Source of the DNA: Clostridia bacterium
GTDB lineage: Bacteria > Bacillota > Clostridia > Oscillospirales > Acutalibacteraceae
Direction: 5' to 3'
Length of the DNA: 64,000 nt
Assembly (NCBI GenBank): GCA_029098305.1
Contig: JAQXOB010000036.1
Coordinates: forward strand, 16,059 to 80,058
Part shown: in pieces, positions 16,024 through 25,206 of the stretch
Numbering within the stretch: position 1 is the stretch's first letter
Layout of the letters: every line of letters begins with the position of its first letter
The notes under the pieces: model-generated
Databases searched by the model: none
What the model saw: the letters and a program-made list of their open reading frames with translations, nothing else
What the model was told of the DNA's origin: nothing
Position numbers and translations under genes: made by a program

Positions 16024-16029
16024 ACACAA

Positions 16030-16066
16030 GAAAACAGCCTAAATGTAGTGTTTAAGCTGTTTTTCT
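16030..16066 (+). terminator. Second hairpin after upp
   Basis: AAAACAGC(C)TAAA pairs with TTTAAGCTGTTTT and is followed by TCT. It is probably a back-up terminator isolating the tRNA gene. Confidence 0.6.
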
Positions 16067-16210
16067 ATGTGGTCCACGTCTAATTTTGATATATTGTAAC
16101 GATTTTACTGAATGTCGCAATCTTTAAAAGATAAAACACTTATTTAATATCAATTATCTTTGCAAATATATATGATTTAAATAAAGTTTTTAACTATGCC
16201 CGAAAAACTA

Positions 16211-16239
16211 TTGAAATGCTCAATTAACTATGATATAAT
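16211..16239 (+). promoter_or_regulatory. Sigma-A promoter of the tRNA-Pro gene
   Basis: TTGAAA (16211-16216) and TATAAT (16234-16239) are separated by 17 bases, with the tRNA starting 25 bases downstream. Confidence 0.8.
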
Positions 16240-16263
16240 GTCACAGTTGATTGATAAAACTAT

Positions 16264-16340
16264 CCGGGTGTGGCGCAGTTTGGTAGCGCGCTTGAATGGG
16301 GTTCAAGAGGCCGCTGGTTCGACTCCAGTCACTCGGACCA
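16264..16340 (+). tRNA. tRNA-Pro (anticodon GGG)
   Basis: All arms fold. The acceptor stem is CCGGGTG / CACTCGG (one G-U pair), the D stem GCGC / GCGC, and the anticodon stem CTTGA / TCAAG with loop ATGGGGT, giving anticodon GGG. The T arm is GCTGG-TTCGACT-CCAGT. The CCA end is encoded. A good promoter precedes the gene and a terminator hairpin follows. Confidence 0.96.
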
Positions 16341-16345
16341 TTATT

Positions 16346-16378
16346 CGCCTAAGCTTTATGTTTAGGCGGTGTTTTTTT
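16346..16378 (+). terminator. Terminator after tRNA-Pro
   Basis: The stem CGCCTAA / TTTAGGCG around a GCTTTATG loop is followed by GTG and a run of eight T. Confidence 0.85.
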
Positions 16379-16504
16379 TGTTCTTGCAATGTCGAAAATA
16401 CACAAAATATATCGAAATATATAAGATATTCTATTATATATATTAAATATATACTATAGTTGTTGATGGCTTGTAAAATCTAAAATAGGTTTTAATAAAA
16501 ATAA

Positions 16505-17902
16505 ATGAGAAAAATTAATATGAAAATTGCTTGCCTTAAGAAAATAATTTTTAGTGCTGTACTGATATTGATAATTTTTATTCAAATAAATAATACAGCA
16601 GTATCAGCGGCTAATCTTGATATAGACTACTATTCGTATGATAGTAATAGGCTTATTTCGTATTCAGGTGGAGTGTATTCTATGCACCGTGGATATGATT
16701 ATGTCAGCGTGGTTTCGCTTGATAACTCACTAAATAGTGTTAATTCTGAAAGCTTTTACCCAGGATATGAGATATGTTTGTTTGAATATTTTGATGGGTG
16801 CTTTTATGTTGCGTATTATGGTGATGCTGATTATGATAGTGGTATGGGAATTTATATTTACAAGGGATACTCTTTGTCTAGCTTGTATGAGGTGGATTGT
16901 GTTAGATGTGGAAGCAGCAGTTACAATTCCTTGTGTATAGATAAATTACGAAACATATATTGCGAAGACCTTCTTCTAGAAAATAGTGTTAAGATTACAG
17001 ACACATATAATAACACAACTATAGTTTCTTTCAGTAAGGCTATTAGCAATATTACTGCCAGCACAAACGGAAGCTATGCCGCATTGCTGGAGAATGGTTG
17101 TTTGAGATATAAGAGCTGTTATAGCAGTGAGTGGGTATACACTGATAAACATAGCTCTAGTATCAGGTTTTTAAGCGATAATCTTGCACTTCTTGATAAC
17201 GGATGTGTGTTTGATTTGTCATCTAACGCAGGTTATTATTTAGGAACTAGCTTTACGAGTGGATGCAAGAGTGACAATGGAGTCTATCTTGCCTCCGGTA
17301 GCGTATTGTATGAATACACTAACAGTTTCGAATTGATAAATACATGCTCATTAAAAGGTAGTATTTTGGATGTCGCTGTGTGTGGAGGGTTGCCTGTGGC
17401 AATGCTCAACAATGGAAATAAGCTAAGTGTTTCTTGGGTCGGGGACAGAGATAGTGGTGAAAAGACCTTATCTGATGGTAATGTAGCGAATATTGTAGAA
17501 GATAATGATAAAAAGAGTGATACAACAAGCTATGCTAAAAATGAAAAAACTGCATTTATAGAAAAGGGAACAACTCTATCGGATTTTGTAAAATCGTTGG
17601 ATAACGAAAAACTTTTAAATTGTGAAAATATATCGGGCAAAGAAATTAAATCAGGCAAAATTGGCACAGGCACTAAGGTTACTGTTAAATTAAAGAATGG
17701 TGATAACACAGTGTATACAATTATATTACCGGGTGATATCACAGGCGAAGGTAATATTAACTCAAATGATATAGAAAAAGAAATGGGTATCCTAGTGGGT
17801 AGTGAAAGAGAATTGGACGAAATTTGTTTGATTGCCGCTGATTTGAATAATGATACCTATATAAATTTAAAAGATTTATGGGAGATGGGCAAAGTTAACT
17901 AA
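16505..17902 (+). CDS. Secreted protein of unknown function with C-terminal dockerin-like module
   Basis: The 465-residue protein has an N-terminal signal sequence (to about residue 36, VSAANLD). A Ser/Tyr/Cys-rich beta-type region (about 37-320) follows, with recurring short strands such as YSGGVYSM and LASGSVLYEY that suggest a propeller-like or repeated-strand fold. Then come a charged linker and a small beta domain (about 360-410; KIGTGTKVTVKLKNG) that often precedes dockerins in clostridial proteins. The C-terminal module has GDITGEGNINSNDI and ADLNNDTYINLKDL. The first loop fits calcium binding only partly, so I call it dockerin-like. No catalytic motif is recognised. No Shine-Dalgarno sequence is visible; ATG 16520 is an alternative start. 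Function unknown. Confidence 0.7.
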   Translation: MRKINMKIACLKKIIFSAVLILIIFIQINNTAVSAANLDIDYYSYDSNRLISYSGGVYSMHRGYDYVSVVSLDNSLNSVNSESFYPGYEICLFEYFDGCFYVAYYGDADYDSGMGIYIYKGYSLSSLYEVDCVRCGSSSYNSLCIDKLRNIYCEDLLLENSVKITDTYNNTTIVSFSKAISNITASTNGSYAALLENGCLRYKSCYSSEWVYTDKHSSSIRFLSDNLALLDNGCVFDLSSNAGYYLGTSFTSGCKSDNGVYLASGSVLYEYTNSFELINTCSLKGSILDVAVCGGLPVAMLNNGNKLSVSWVGDRDSGEKTLSDGNVANIVEDNDKKSDTTSYAKNEKTAFIEKGTTLSDFVKSLDNEKLLNCENISGKEIKSGKIGTGTKVTVKLKNGDNTVYTIILPGDITGEGNINSNDIEKEMGILVGSERELDEICLIAADLNNDTYINLKDLWEMGKVN

Positions 17903-18030
17903 TATGGTTGCTTTGTCCGATTTTTTTAGTGTATATTAAGATAAAAAGACGATCTTGATCACTAAAACTATTGCAAAACAATAAGTTTAGGAACTTTAAG
18001 GGTGTTTTTGTATCATTATTTAAAAAATAT

Positions 18031-18059
18031 TTGCAGTATAAGATTAGATGATGTATAAT
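18031..18059 (+). promoter_or_regulatory. Predicted sigma-A promoter of the desulfurase-thiI operon
   Basis: TTGCAG (18031-18036) and TATAAT (18054-18059) are separated by 17 bases. The TTG start codon at 18101 follows GGAGG. Confidence 0.7.
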
Positions 18060-18100
18060 ATATACGTTGTATTATGTGATACGATTGGAGGTGTCTGTTT

Positions 18101-19234
18101 TTGAGAGAAATATATTTTGATAACAGTGCTACAACATCTGTATGTAAAGTGGCTTGTGATAAGATGTATGATATGATGATCAATAATTATGGAAATGCAT
18201 CTTCACTTCATATCAAAGGTATGCTTGCTGAGAATGAACTAACATTAGCACGAAAAACAATTGCAGATATGCTATCTGTAGATAAAGACGAAATATATTT
18301 TTGCTCAGGTGGCACCGAGGCGAACAATCTTGCTATTTTTGGCAGTGCTGACGTTAAAAAAAGAATTGGAAAAAAGATTGTTACCACCGCTTTTGAGCAT
18401 AGCAGTGTGATGGAAAGCATGGCACAGCTCGAAAAAAATGGCTTTGAAGTAACCTATATCATGCCTGATGAAAAAGGCAATATTTCGTCTGAAAAAATCA
18501 TCAATGCAATAGATAAGGATACTATACTTGTTAGCATGATGCTTGTTAATAATGAAGTTGGATCTATTATACCGGTAGATGTGTCATCTAAGGTGATTGC
18601 ACACAAAAAGCTACAAGCATATGTGCATTGTGATGCTGTGCAGGCATTCGGAAAAATGCCTGTAAAACCCAAAAAATTAGGTGTAGATTTGCTTACGATA
18701 AGCAGTCATAAGGTGCATGGCCCAAAAGGTGTGGGCGCATTATATATAAGAAAAGGTGTGCGTGTAAGTCCAATAATATTTGGCGGAGAACAGCAAGGTA
18801 AAGTTAGACCGGGCACAGAGAACACGCCGGCTATAGCAGGTTTTGGAGAAGCTGTAAAGCAGATACCATCAGATTTTTATCAATCACTCATGGATATGCT
18901 CCATAAGACTTGCATAGATATGCTCACAAAAACAGATGGCATTGTGATCAACTCACCTCACAACGCCGTTAAGAATATAATTAATTTTAGTGTACCGGGT
19001 ATAAGAAGCGAAACAATGCTACACCATTTGTCGCTTAATGGTATATATGTGTCTAGTGGCTCGGCATGTGCTAAAGGCAAAACAAGCTATGTGCTGGAAG
19101 CTATGGGATTAAAAAAAGAAATTTCGGATAGTGCTATTAGGCTTAGCTTTTCTGAGCTGAACACCGTGGAAGAAATAGAAATATTTTATGATGTGTTGAT
19201 GCAAGGCATGCAAACACTTGCACGAGCAAAATAA
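18101..19234 (+). CDS. Cysteine desulfurase (IscS/NifS family), partner of ThiI
   Basis: The 377-residue PLP enzyme takes sulfur from cysteine as a persulfide. It begins YFDNSATTSVC. The PLP lysine is K204 in SSHKVHGPKG, the substrate-binding region is RPGTENTPAIAGF, and the catalytic cysteine is C323 in SSGSACAKGK. The start is TTG at 18101, seven or so bases after GGAGGTG. It is immediately followed by thiI; in Bacillus this pairing (NifZ-ThiI) serves 4-thiouridine formation in tRNA, so this copy is probably dedicated to that task rather than to iron-sulfur clusters (inference from context). Confidence 0.92.
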   Translation: MREIYFDNSATTSVCKVACDKMYDMMINNYGNASSLHIKGMLAENELTLARKTIADMLSVDKDEIYFCSGGTEANNLAIFGSADVKKRIGKKIVTTAFEHSSVMESMAQLEKNGFEVTYIMPDEKGNISSEKIINAIDKDTILVSMMLVNNEVGSIIPVDVSSKVIAHKKLQAYVHCDAVQAFGKMPVKPKKLGVDLLTISSHKVHGPKGVGALYIRKGVRVSPIIFGGEQQGKVRPGTENTPAIAGFGEAVKQIPSDFYQSLMDMLHKTCIDMLTKTDGIVINSPHNAVKNIINFSVPGIRSETMLHHLSLNGIYVSSGSACAKGKTSYVLEAMGLKKEISDSAIRLSFSELNTVEEIEIFYDVLMQGMQTLARAK

Positions 19235-19256
19235 CATTTTACACAGGAGAAAATAT

Positions 19257-20429
19257 ATGAAAGAAGTTATATTAATTAAGCTTGGAGAAATAGCTCTCAA
19301 AGGACTCAACAGACGTTCTTTTGAGGATGTCTTGATAAAAAATATAAAGCAAAAGATAAAATCGCTTGGAAGGTTTAATATTGAAATAGCTCAATCTACT
19401 ATATCAGTTGAGCCACTTGATGCTGATATTGATATGGACGATGTAGCCGATCGTATAGGCCATGTTTTTGGTATATCAGCATATTCACGTGCGTGCGCTG
19501 TAGAAAAGGATATGGAAGCAATCACATCCTGTGCTGTAGAATATCTGCGTGATAAACTCAGCTTTGCAGAGTCATTTAAGGTTGAGGCAAAGCGAAGTGA
19601 TAAGAAATTTCCACTAAAATCACCGGAAATTTCTGCTGAAATTGGCGGAGTTATTTTAGAGAATTATCCTAATCTCCATGTGGATGTGCATAACCCTGAG
19701 GTTACTGTCACAATAGAGATAAGAGACACTATGGCTTTTGTGAGAGCAAATGCAGAAAAAGGTGCCGGCGGAATGCCTGTGGGCACATCCGGCAGAGCTG
19801 CTGTGCTTATCTCGGGCGGTATTGATAGCCCTGTGGCAGCTTATATGATGGCAAGGCGTGGTTTGGTGCTTGAGGGAATCCACTTTGCAAGCCCTCCTTA
19901 CACCAGCGAGCGTGCTGAGCAAAAGGTCTGCGATCTTATGGAGCAGGTGTCAAAATACAGCGGTAGAATGATAATGATTACAGTGCCTTTTACTAAAATT
20001 CAGGAGAAAATTCATAACGAGTGCCCAGAAGAGCTTTTTACTATCATTATGAGAAGACTTATGATGAAAATATCACAACGAATAGCTCAAAAGGATGATT
20101 GCCATGCATTGATCACAGGCGAAAGCTTGGGTCAGGTGGCAAGCCAGACGCTATATGCAATGGTATGCACTGATTCAGCGTGCCAGATGCCTGTGTTCAG
20201 ACCACTTATAGGAATGGATAAAACAGATATAGTGGATATCTCAAGAAAGATAGGCACATTTGATATTTCCATACAGCCGTATGAGGATTGTTGCACTGTG
20301 TTTACACCAAAACATCCACGCACAAGACCGGTGCTACAATATGTTATAGAAGCTGAAGAGAAGGCTGGTTTTGACGAGCTTATAGAAGAGGCTATGAATA
20401 ACCTCAAGATAACAAAGATAGGTTTTTAA
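19257..20429 (+). CDS. thiI: tRNA 4-thiouridine synthase ThiI
   Basis: The protein has 390 residues from ATG 19257, placed behind CAGGAG; the in-frame ATG at 19218 overlaps the desulfurase end and lacks a site. An N-terminal ferredoxin-like/THUMP region (about 1-165) precedes the PP-loop ATP pyrophosphatase domain with LISGGIDSPVAAYM, then GESLGQVASQTL and EDCCTVFTPKHPRTRP. It adenylates U8 of tRNA and accepts sulfur from the upstream cysteine desulfurase. It lacks the C-terminal rhodanese domain of the E. coli enzyme, as is normal in Firmicutes. Confidence 0.95.
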   Translation: MKEVILIKLGEIALKGLNRRSFEDVLIKNIKQKIKSLGRFNIEIAQSTISVEPLDADIDMDDVADRIGHVFGISAYSRACAVEKDMEAITSCAVEYLRDKLSFAESFKVEAKRSDKKFPLKSPEISAEIGGVILENYPNLHVDVHNPEVTVTIEIRDTMAFVRANAEKGAGGMPVGTSGRAAVLISGGIDSPVAAYMMARRGLVLEGIHFASPPYTSERAEQKVCDLMEQVSKYSGRMIMITVPFTKIQEKIHNECPEELFTIIMRRLMMKISQRIAQKDDCHALITGESLGQVASQTLYAMVCTDSACQMPVFRPLIGMDKTDIVDISRKIGTFDISIQPYEDCCTVFTPKHPRTRPVLQYVIEAEEKAGFDELIEEAMNNLKITKIGF

Positions 20430-20482
20430 TAAACATATAAATTTGGATTATAAAAATTTTTGAATTTGGGAAGTGATCATAT

Positions 20483-22324
20483 ATGAATTCGGAAATTTAT
20501 TACTTATATAAAGATAAGAAAAAAATGTCATCTCAAAAAGAGGACTCAAATGAGATTGTTGAAGTTCTCTTAAAAAATGACATTAAGGTTATGTATAATA
20601 CTAATGTTGCCTATGATGGTGGCAAAATTATATCTACCCTAAAGCAAACCCAAAAAGGAAAAGATAAGATAGATATAGTGCTGATATTTAATGGCTTGGG
20701 CAAAACAAACACCTGCCCTGTGATAGAAGCATTTGAAAAAATTGCAAAACCGATAGATAGCACTACTTCACAATCAAAAATTAAAAAAGGTAACGTAATA
20801 AGACCTATATATTCATTAGGAGATATGGGCAACGGGTATAATGCCTGCTTTACTGTGTGTGACGATGTAACGCTTGTTGCTTTTCCGAAGAGTGAGCTTT
20901 CAGGTGTGAGTAATGCCGAGATGGTAAAAAAGGCTGTAGATCGCCTTAACAACAGTGATCTTATAGAAAAGACTACAGATAACCAATCTGAATATGACTA
21001 TTTTAGCTATGAGCATACTAAGGTGTCGCCATTATCATGGAAGTATTATGTGCCGGTGAAAGGCGATAGCACCATTGAATGTGTGAGAAAAATTCTTTTC
21101 ATGGTGGCTGTTATCGCCGTGGTGGTATCCGGCGGAATAATTATAAAATCAAAGCTGATTGAGCCTGCGCAGGTGCAGGGTACATATGATGAGCTAAAAG
21201 ATCTATATTACAATGCAATGAATATAGGTGATGAATCATCAGATGGTACCATTAAAACTGATAAAGACAGTGATGGTGTGATAGACTCTTTTAAAACGCT
21301 AATAGCCATCAATGATGAGGTGCAAGGATGGATATATATTCCAAATACTAAGAATATAGACTATCCTGTGCTTTATAGTAAGTCTGACAATGCATCTTAT
21401 CAGAAGTATTTGTATCAGGATTTTAAGGGAAACACAAGTAACTATGGTAGTATATTTATAGACTATCGTTCTAACAAAGGTGTTGACTCTAAAAATGTGA
21501 TATTACACGGTCACAACAGCGGAAATAATCTAATGTTCAGCGAAATCTGCAACTACAAGAGCCTTGATTTTTATCGCTCTACACCTACATTTACATTTAC
21601 TAACAGGAAGGAAACTTCTGAATATGTAGTTTTTGCTGTGTTTATTACAAATACAAGAAATGATCACGGTATCTTTTTTGATTATCTCAAAGGATCCTTT
21701 AATACGGAATCAGAGTTTATCAATTATGTTTATCAGTGCAGAATGCGCTCATTGATAAATACCCCTGTTACAGTGAATGAGAATGACACGTTGATGACAC
21801 TATCCACTTGTTCCTATGAGTATAAAGAGTTCAGAACAGTAGTAGTGGCACGCAAAATTAGAGAGAACGAAAAAGAAAATGGCTTTAGCTTTAGCACTTC
21901 GAATGCATACTATAACTCTAATCCTGTGTATCCTAAGATATGGTATCAGGATCGTGGAGGACGTCCACCTGCAACTACCACATTTGAAAATGTTTATTCG
22001 AGTGGCGGCATAAGCTGGTATGATGGCAATGGCATTTCCGGACCAATGGTAGATCCAGGCTATTTCTTTATCAATGAAAGCCCGGATTATAACGAAGTTG
22101 CATCAACACCAACTTCATCAGAAACAACCTCATCGGAAGAGGAAACATCTTCGGCAGAGAGTTCAGATGTTGCTACCGATGATATTTTACAAGTACTGCC
22201 TGATGAGTCTTCTCCAACTGATACTACATCAAGCGAGTTTACTGAAAGCACACCGACAGATGAGGATGCCACAGACGAAACTAGTGACATTCCATTAGAA
22301 GATGAAGTGTCAAGTCAAGAGTAG
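20483..22324 (+). CDS. Class B-type sortase with N-terminal MoaB/CinA-like cytoplasmic domain
   Basis: The 613-residue protein has three parts. Residues 1 to about 160 form an alpha/beta domain resembling the MoaB/CinA (MoCF) fold: EIYYLY at strand 1, VMYNTNVAYDG, then IDIVLIFNGLGKTNTCPVIEA, where family enzymes have the GG-G-T loop. A membrane helix (about 205-227) follows. The extracellular sortase domain (about 255-460) has GWIYIPNTKNIDYPV, ILHGHNSGNN with H344, and the active cysteine C443 in LSTCSYEYKEFRTVVVAR, which is typical of SrtB. A 90-residue Ser/Thr/Glu/Pro-rich tail with a Tyr/Pro/Gly segment ends the protein. It should be a transpeptidase anchoring surface proteins or assembling pili. 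The cytoplasmic domain is unusual for a sortase and is structurally echoed by the next gene. The sortase call is firm; the MoCF-like call is by pattern. Confidence 0.85.
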   Translation: MNSEIYYLYKDKKKMSSQKEDSNEIVEVLLKNDIKVMYNTNVAYDGGKIISTLKQTQKGKDKIDIVLIFNGLGKTNTCPVIEAFEKIAKPIDSTTSQSKIKKGNVIRPIYSLGDMGNGYNACFTVCDDVTLVAFPKSELSGVSNAEMVKKAVDRLNNSDLIEKTTDNQSEYDYFSYEHTKVSPLSWKYYVPVKGDSTIECVRKILFMVAVIAVVVSGGIIIKSKLIEPAQVQGTYDELKDLYYNAMNIGDESSDGTIKTDKDSDGVIDSFKTLIAINDEVQGWIYIPNTKNIDYPVLYSKSDNASYQKYLYQDFKGNTSNYGSIFIDYRSNKGVDSKNVILHGHNSGNNLMFSEICNYKSLDFYRSTPTFTFTNRKETSEYVVFAVFITNTRNDHGIFFDYLKGSFNTESEFINYVYQCRMRSLINTPVTVNENDTLMTLSTCSYEYKEFRTVVVARKIRENEKENGFSFSTSNAYYNSNPVYPKIWYQDRGGRPPATTTFENVYSSGGISWYDGNGISGPMVDPGYFFINESPDYNEVASTPTSSETTSSEEETSSAESSDVATDDILQVLPDESSPTDTTSSEFTESTPTDEDATDETSDIPLEDEVSSQE

Positions 22325-22392
22325 CTTTGCGTTGTATATTGATTTTTACATTAAATTTTTCATAATATTGAGTAGTGAAAAGAGGTAATTTA

Positions 22393-23067
22393 ATGCAGTG
22401 TGAAATTATTTTTTATGTTGCAAGAAAAACTGGAATAAATCATCAAATATTTAATAAGAAAATTCTCAGCACAGAGCTTAAGGTGAGCAGAACCATGGTC
22501 GCAACAAGTCCATTAGATCTTGCAGATCAGCTAAAAACTGCGCTTAACAGAAGTAATCTTGTGTTTATACTAGGTGGACTTTTTAGAGAAGATGAAACTA
22601 ATATTGTAGATATCCTTTCCAGAAGCATCGAGCCGCTTGGTGATGGTGAGATCACTTGTAAACGAATAGAAAACTCAAAGGGCAGTTGTGATGGATACAT
22701 CATTCAGAGTGGCAAGCAAATGATAATAATGCTTCCTGATGCACCAAATGAGCTTGAAACTATGACCGGTTCTGTACTTATGAAATATATAAGTGACTTT
22801 TATGGACTAAAATACAGAAAACTTAAAGACAGTCGAAAAAATACCAAATTTAAACATATAGAGGAGACAGAAGCCTTTTTTACATCTATAAGTGAGAGAA
22901 GCGGCGTTTATGAGCAGGAGCCACCGATGGTGATTACTACTGCTGCAAAAGTAAGCCGCTTGAGTTCGAAAATTATGATGTTTGTTTTGATTGGAATAGG
23001 CGTTGTTGCTTTAGGTTTTATCGTCATTTGGATACTACTAAATGTTATAGTTCCTCATTTAAAATAA
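22393..23067 (+). CDS. Membrane-tethered MoaB/CinA-like protein next to the sortase
   Basis: The 224-residue protein starts at ATG 22393 behind AGAGGT; a GTG at 22375 is the alternative. Residues 1 to about 150 show the outline of a MoaB/CinA molybdopterin-binding-type domain: EIIFYVARKTG, SNLVFILGGLFREDETNIVD in place of the GG-G-T-D loop, and KQMIIMLPDAPNELETM, which resembles the CinA LPG-P-E segment. One membrane helix near the C-terminus (about 192-216) leaves this domain in the cytoplasm. It parallels the N-terminal domain of the sortase 68 bases upstream, and the two genes probably form an operon. Canonical catalytic residues appear altered, so a non-enzymatic role is plausible. Function unknown. 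Confidence 0.7.
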   Translation: MQCEIIFYVARKTGINHQIFNKKILSTELKVSRTMVATSPLDLADQLKTALNRSNLVFILGGLFREDETNIVDILSRSIEPLGDGEITCKRIENSKGSCDGYIIQSGKQMIIMLPDAPNELETMTGSVLMKYISDFYGLKYRKLKDSRKNTKFKHIEETEAFFTSISERSGVYEQEPPMVITTAAKVSRLSSKIMMFVLIGIGVVALGFIVIWILLNVIVPHLK

Positions 23068-23074
23068 TGAATAT

Positions 23075-24001
23075 TTATTCATTAAAAACAGTCTCAACTA
23101 TTCTGTCACAACATTCGGGTGAATACCTAAAGTAATCCATATGAGTGTCATCGTAAAAATAATTTGGTTGTGGTATTGTGTTATCACCGTTAAATGTTTC
23201 AATAATTATAAGCTTAATTTTCATTTTCTCAGGAATGATGTTTTTTATGTAGACACTTGCTTGTTGACCAGGATGGATGTTTTCTTTTAGCTCTGCCAGT
23301 CCTGCAAGGTTTGGTGTAAGCTCCACAAAAGCTCCATATTCCTCTATACTTCTTATTACTCCTGCAACGGTTTCACCTACGGAAAACATATCTGCATTTT
23401 CTTGCCATGAACCAAGCAGTTCTTTGTGAGAAAGGCTGATTCGTCCATTGTCTATTGTTTTTACTATGGCTTTCACACCCATGCCTATAGTAAATCTTTC
23501 TCTGGGATGATCAATTCGAGATACAGATATCATATCTATGGGCATGAGTGATGCTATGCCACATCCAATATCAGCAAAAGCACCAAAGACTTCGGTGTGG
23601 GTTATTTTTGCAGGTATGATGTCGCCTTTTTTTAGCTTTAGCACATACTCATTCATACATTTTTCCTGAGCGGCTCTTCGTGAGAGAACCGCACGAATAT
23701 TGTTGTTGCTGTCTCTCTCAAAATCTGTTATTATAAAACACACAGGGCGATTTACACGCGATATTATTGCAATATCACGCACGGTGCCTTCTTTTATACC
23801 AAGCGCACCTTCATCTCTGTATATAATTCCTTTGCAACAGCCTAAATCGACTATCAGGTTGTGATTAGAGTCGCAAACGATTGCTCTTGCTTCGAGAATT
23901 CTGCCCTCACGCTGTGCCTGAGATAGATTGGAAATGCTTTTAAGATAGTACTTATTTTCGGCACTCTCTATAAATTTTCCTTCCGGATAAAAATCTGTCA
24001 T
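23075..24001 (-). CDS. S1-domain RNA-binding protein
   Basis: The 308-residue protein is transcribed towards the sortase operon and starts behind AGGAGGT. A leading beta region (about 30-115; VDLGCCKGII) precedes two S1/OB-fold repeats: about 125-200 (LKKGDIIPAKITHTEVFGAFADIG) and about 205-270 (FSVGETVAGVIRSIEEYGAFVELT). Both have the G-V-I...YGAFV signature of ribosomal protein S1. It is smaller than full S1 (usually four or more repeats) and resembles the S1-like proteins of Clostridia often annotated as RpsA homologues. It probably binds single-stranded RNA, for example in translation, but a precise role cannot be read from the sequence. Confidence 0.85.
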   Translation of the reverse strand: MTDFYPEGKFIESAENKYYLKSISNLSQAQREGRILEARAIVCDSNHNLIVDLGCCKGIIYRDEGALGIKEGTVRDIAIISRVNRPVCFIITDFERDSNNNIRAVLSRRAAQEKCMNEYVLKLKKGDIIPAKITHTEVFGAFADIGCGIASLMPIDMISVSRIDHPRERFTIGMGVKAIVKTIDNGRISLSHKELLGSWQENADMFSVGETVAGVIRSIEEYGAFVELTPNLAGLAELKENIHPGQQASVYIKNIIPEKMKIKLIIIETFNGDNTIPQPNYFYDDTHMDYFRYSPECCDRIVETVFNE

Positions 24002-24094
24002 TTTGGGACCTCCTATTTATGTTGTCGATATAGTATATGAGCCCGATTTTTTGAATATGACACAATAATGTCCAACCAACATTAAACATAAATA

Positions 24095-24123
24095 TTTATA
24101 CATTTTAGCTATGTTAATATAAT
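24095..24123 (+). promoter_or_regulatory. Possible promoter of the cyclophilin lipoprotein gene
   Basis: TTTATA (24095-24100) and TATAAT (24118-24123) are 17 bases apart, 32 bases before ATG 24156. The -35 box is weak. Confidence 0.45.
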
Positions 24124-24155
24124 TAATTTTTAATTTGAAAGGAATTGAAAAAACA

Positions 24156-25046
24156 ATGAAAAAAACATCTTTAATTGCACTTTTAATTGCCATTGCACTT
24201 ACATCAGCATTTTTTGCCGGTTGTAGCGATAACAAAAACACTGACTCAAAAGCATCAGATGTGGACTCAACCTCTCAGGTTTCCAGCACATCTGCACCTG
24301 TGGAGAAAACTTTAATAGATGAGGATTTTCCTCAAATGGCAGCTCCTAAAAACGGCGACACAATCGCTATATTGCACACTTCTTTGGGCGATATTAAAAT
24401 GAAGTTTTTTCCTGATGAGGCACCAAAGACTGTTGAAAACTTTATTACCCATGCTAAAGATGGATACTATGATGGACTCACATTTCACAGAGTGATGGAG
24501 GGTTTTATGATTCAAGGTGGCGATCCAAACGGAAATGGCACCGGTGGTGAAAGCATATGGGGAGATAGCTTTGAGGATGAGTTCTCAGAAAATGTTGTAA
24601 ATGTTTATGGTAGTGTGGCGATGGCAAACAGTGGCGCAAACACCAATGGTAGCCAGTTCTTTATTAATCAAAGCCATAGTCCGGAAAGTATAGACTGGGA
24701 TTCTATAGCAGAGAACCTAAAGCAATTTGAAGATTACCTAGAATCCCTTAAAGGACAATATAGTGACGCAGATATCGATTTATACAAACAGCAGTCTTAC
24801 AATGCTTTTTTTGATCCATCTCTCGTGCCGGATAATATCAAGCTTATGTATGAAAAATATGGCGGAAACTACTTCCTTGATGGTGCGTTCAACACTATAA
24901 ACAGAGGACACGCTGTGTTTGCACAGGTGTTTGACGGAATGGATGTTGTTAATGCTATTGCGGCGGTAGAGGTAGATGCAGATAGTTCAAAACCAATCAA
25001 TGATGTAATAATCAACAGCATAGAAATAACAGAATATAACGGATAA
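24156..25046 (+). CDS. Cyclophilin-type peptidyl-prolyl isomerase, lipoprotein
   Basis: The protein has 296 residues from ATG 24156, behind AAAGGAATTG. A lipoprotein signal ends at FFAGCS, so C23 should be lipidated and the protein held on the outer face of the membrane. The cyclophilin core begins near residue 60 ([18 protein letters not shown]) and contains [40 protein letters not shown] and [15 protein letters not shown]. Between the last two motifs lies an insertion of about 75 mainly helical, acidic residues, much longer than in standard cyclophilins. It likely catalyses proline isomerisation in folding of secreted proteins. A terminator follows. Confidence 0.92.
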   Translation: MKKTSLIALLIAIALTSAFFAGCSDNKNTDSKASDVDSTSQVSSTSAPVEKTLIDEDFPQMAAPKNGDTIAILHTSLGDIKMKFFPDEAPKTVENFITHAKDGYYDGLTFHRVMEGFMIQGGDPNGNGTGGESIWGDSFEDEFSENVVNVYGSVAMANSGANTNGSQFFINQSHSPESIDWDSIAENLKQFEDYLESLKGQYSDADIDLYKQQSYNAFFDPSLVPDNIKLMYEKYGGNYFLDGAFNTINRGHAVFAQVFDGMDVVNAIAAVEVDADSSKPINDVIINSIEITEYNG

Positions 25047-25054
25047 TAATATAA

Positions 25055-25100
25055 GCCTTTGAGAATTGGTATATATACCATCTCTCAAAGGTTTTATTTA
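25055..25100 (+). terminator. Terminator after the cyclophilin gene
   Basis: A long stem, CCTTTGAGA...TCTCAAAGG, with an inner GGTATA/TATACC pairing, is followed by TTTTATT nine bases after the stop. Confidence 0.85.
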
Positions 25101-25206
25101 TTGTATTTTTTTGTGGATTTATAGCATATCAGCCTTGTCTGTGCTAGTATGATGATTATGCAGTGAGATGAAGCTTCTTTCAATAAATATCCAGTTGCTT
25201 TTTGTT

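Noticed and set aside
16196..16459. An 87-codon open frame running through the tRNA-Pro gene
   Set aside because: It overlaps a complete tRNA with its own promoter and terminator and has no ribosome site.
23067..23090. Small palindrome (AATGAATA / TATTCATT) between convergent genes as a terminator
   Set aside because: The stem is only A/T-rich and short, and it lacks a clear T run outside it; too weak to annotate.
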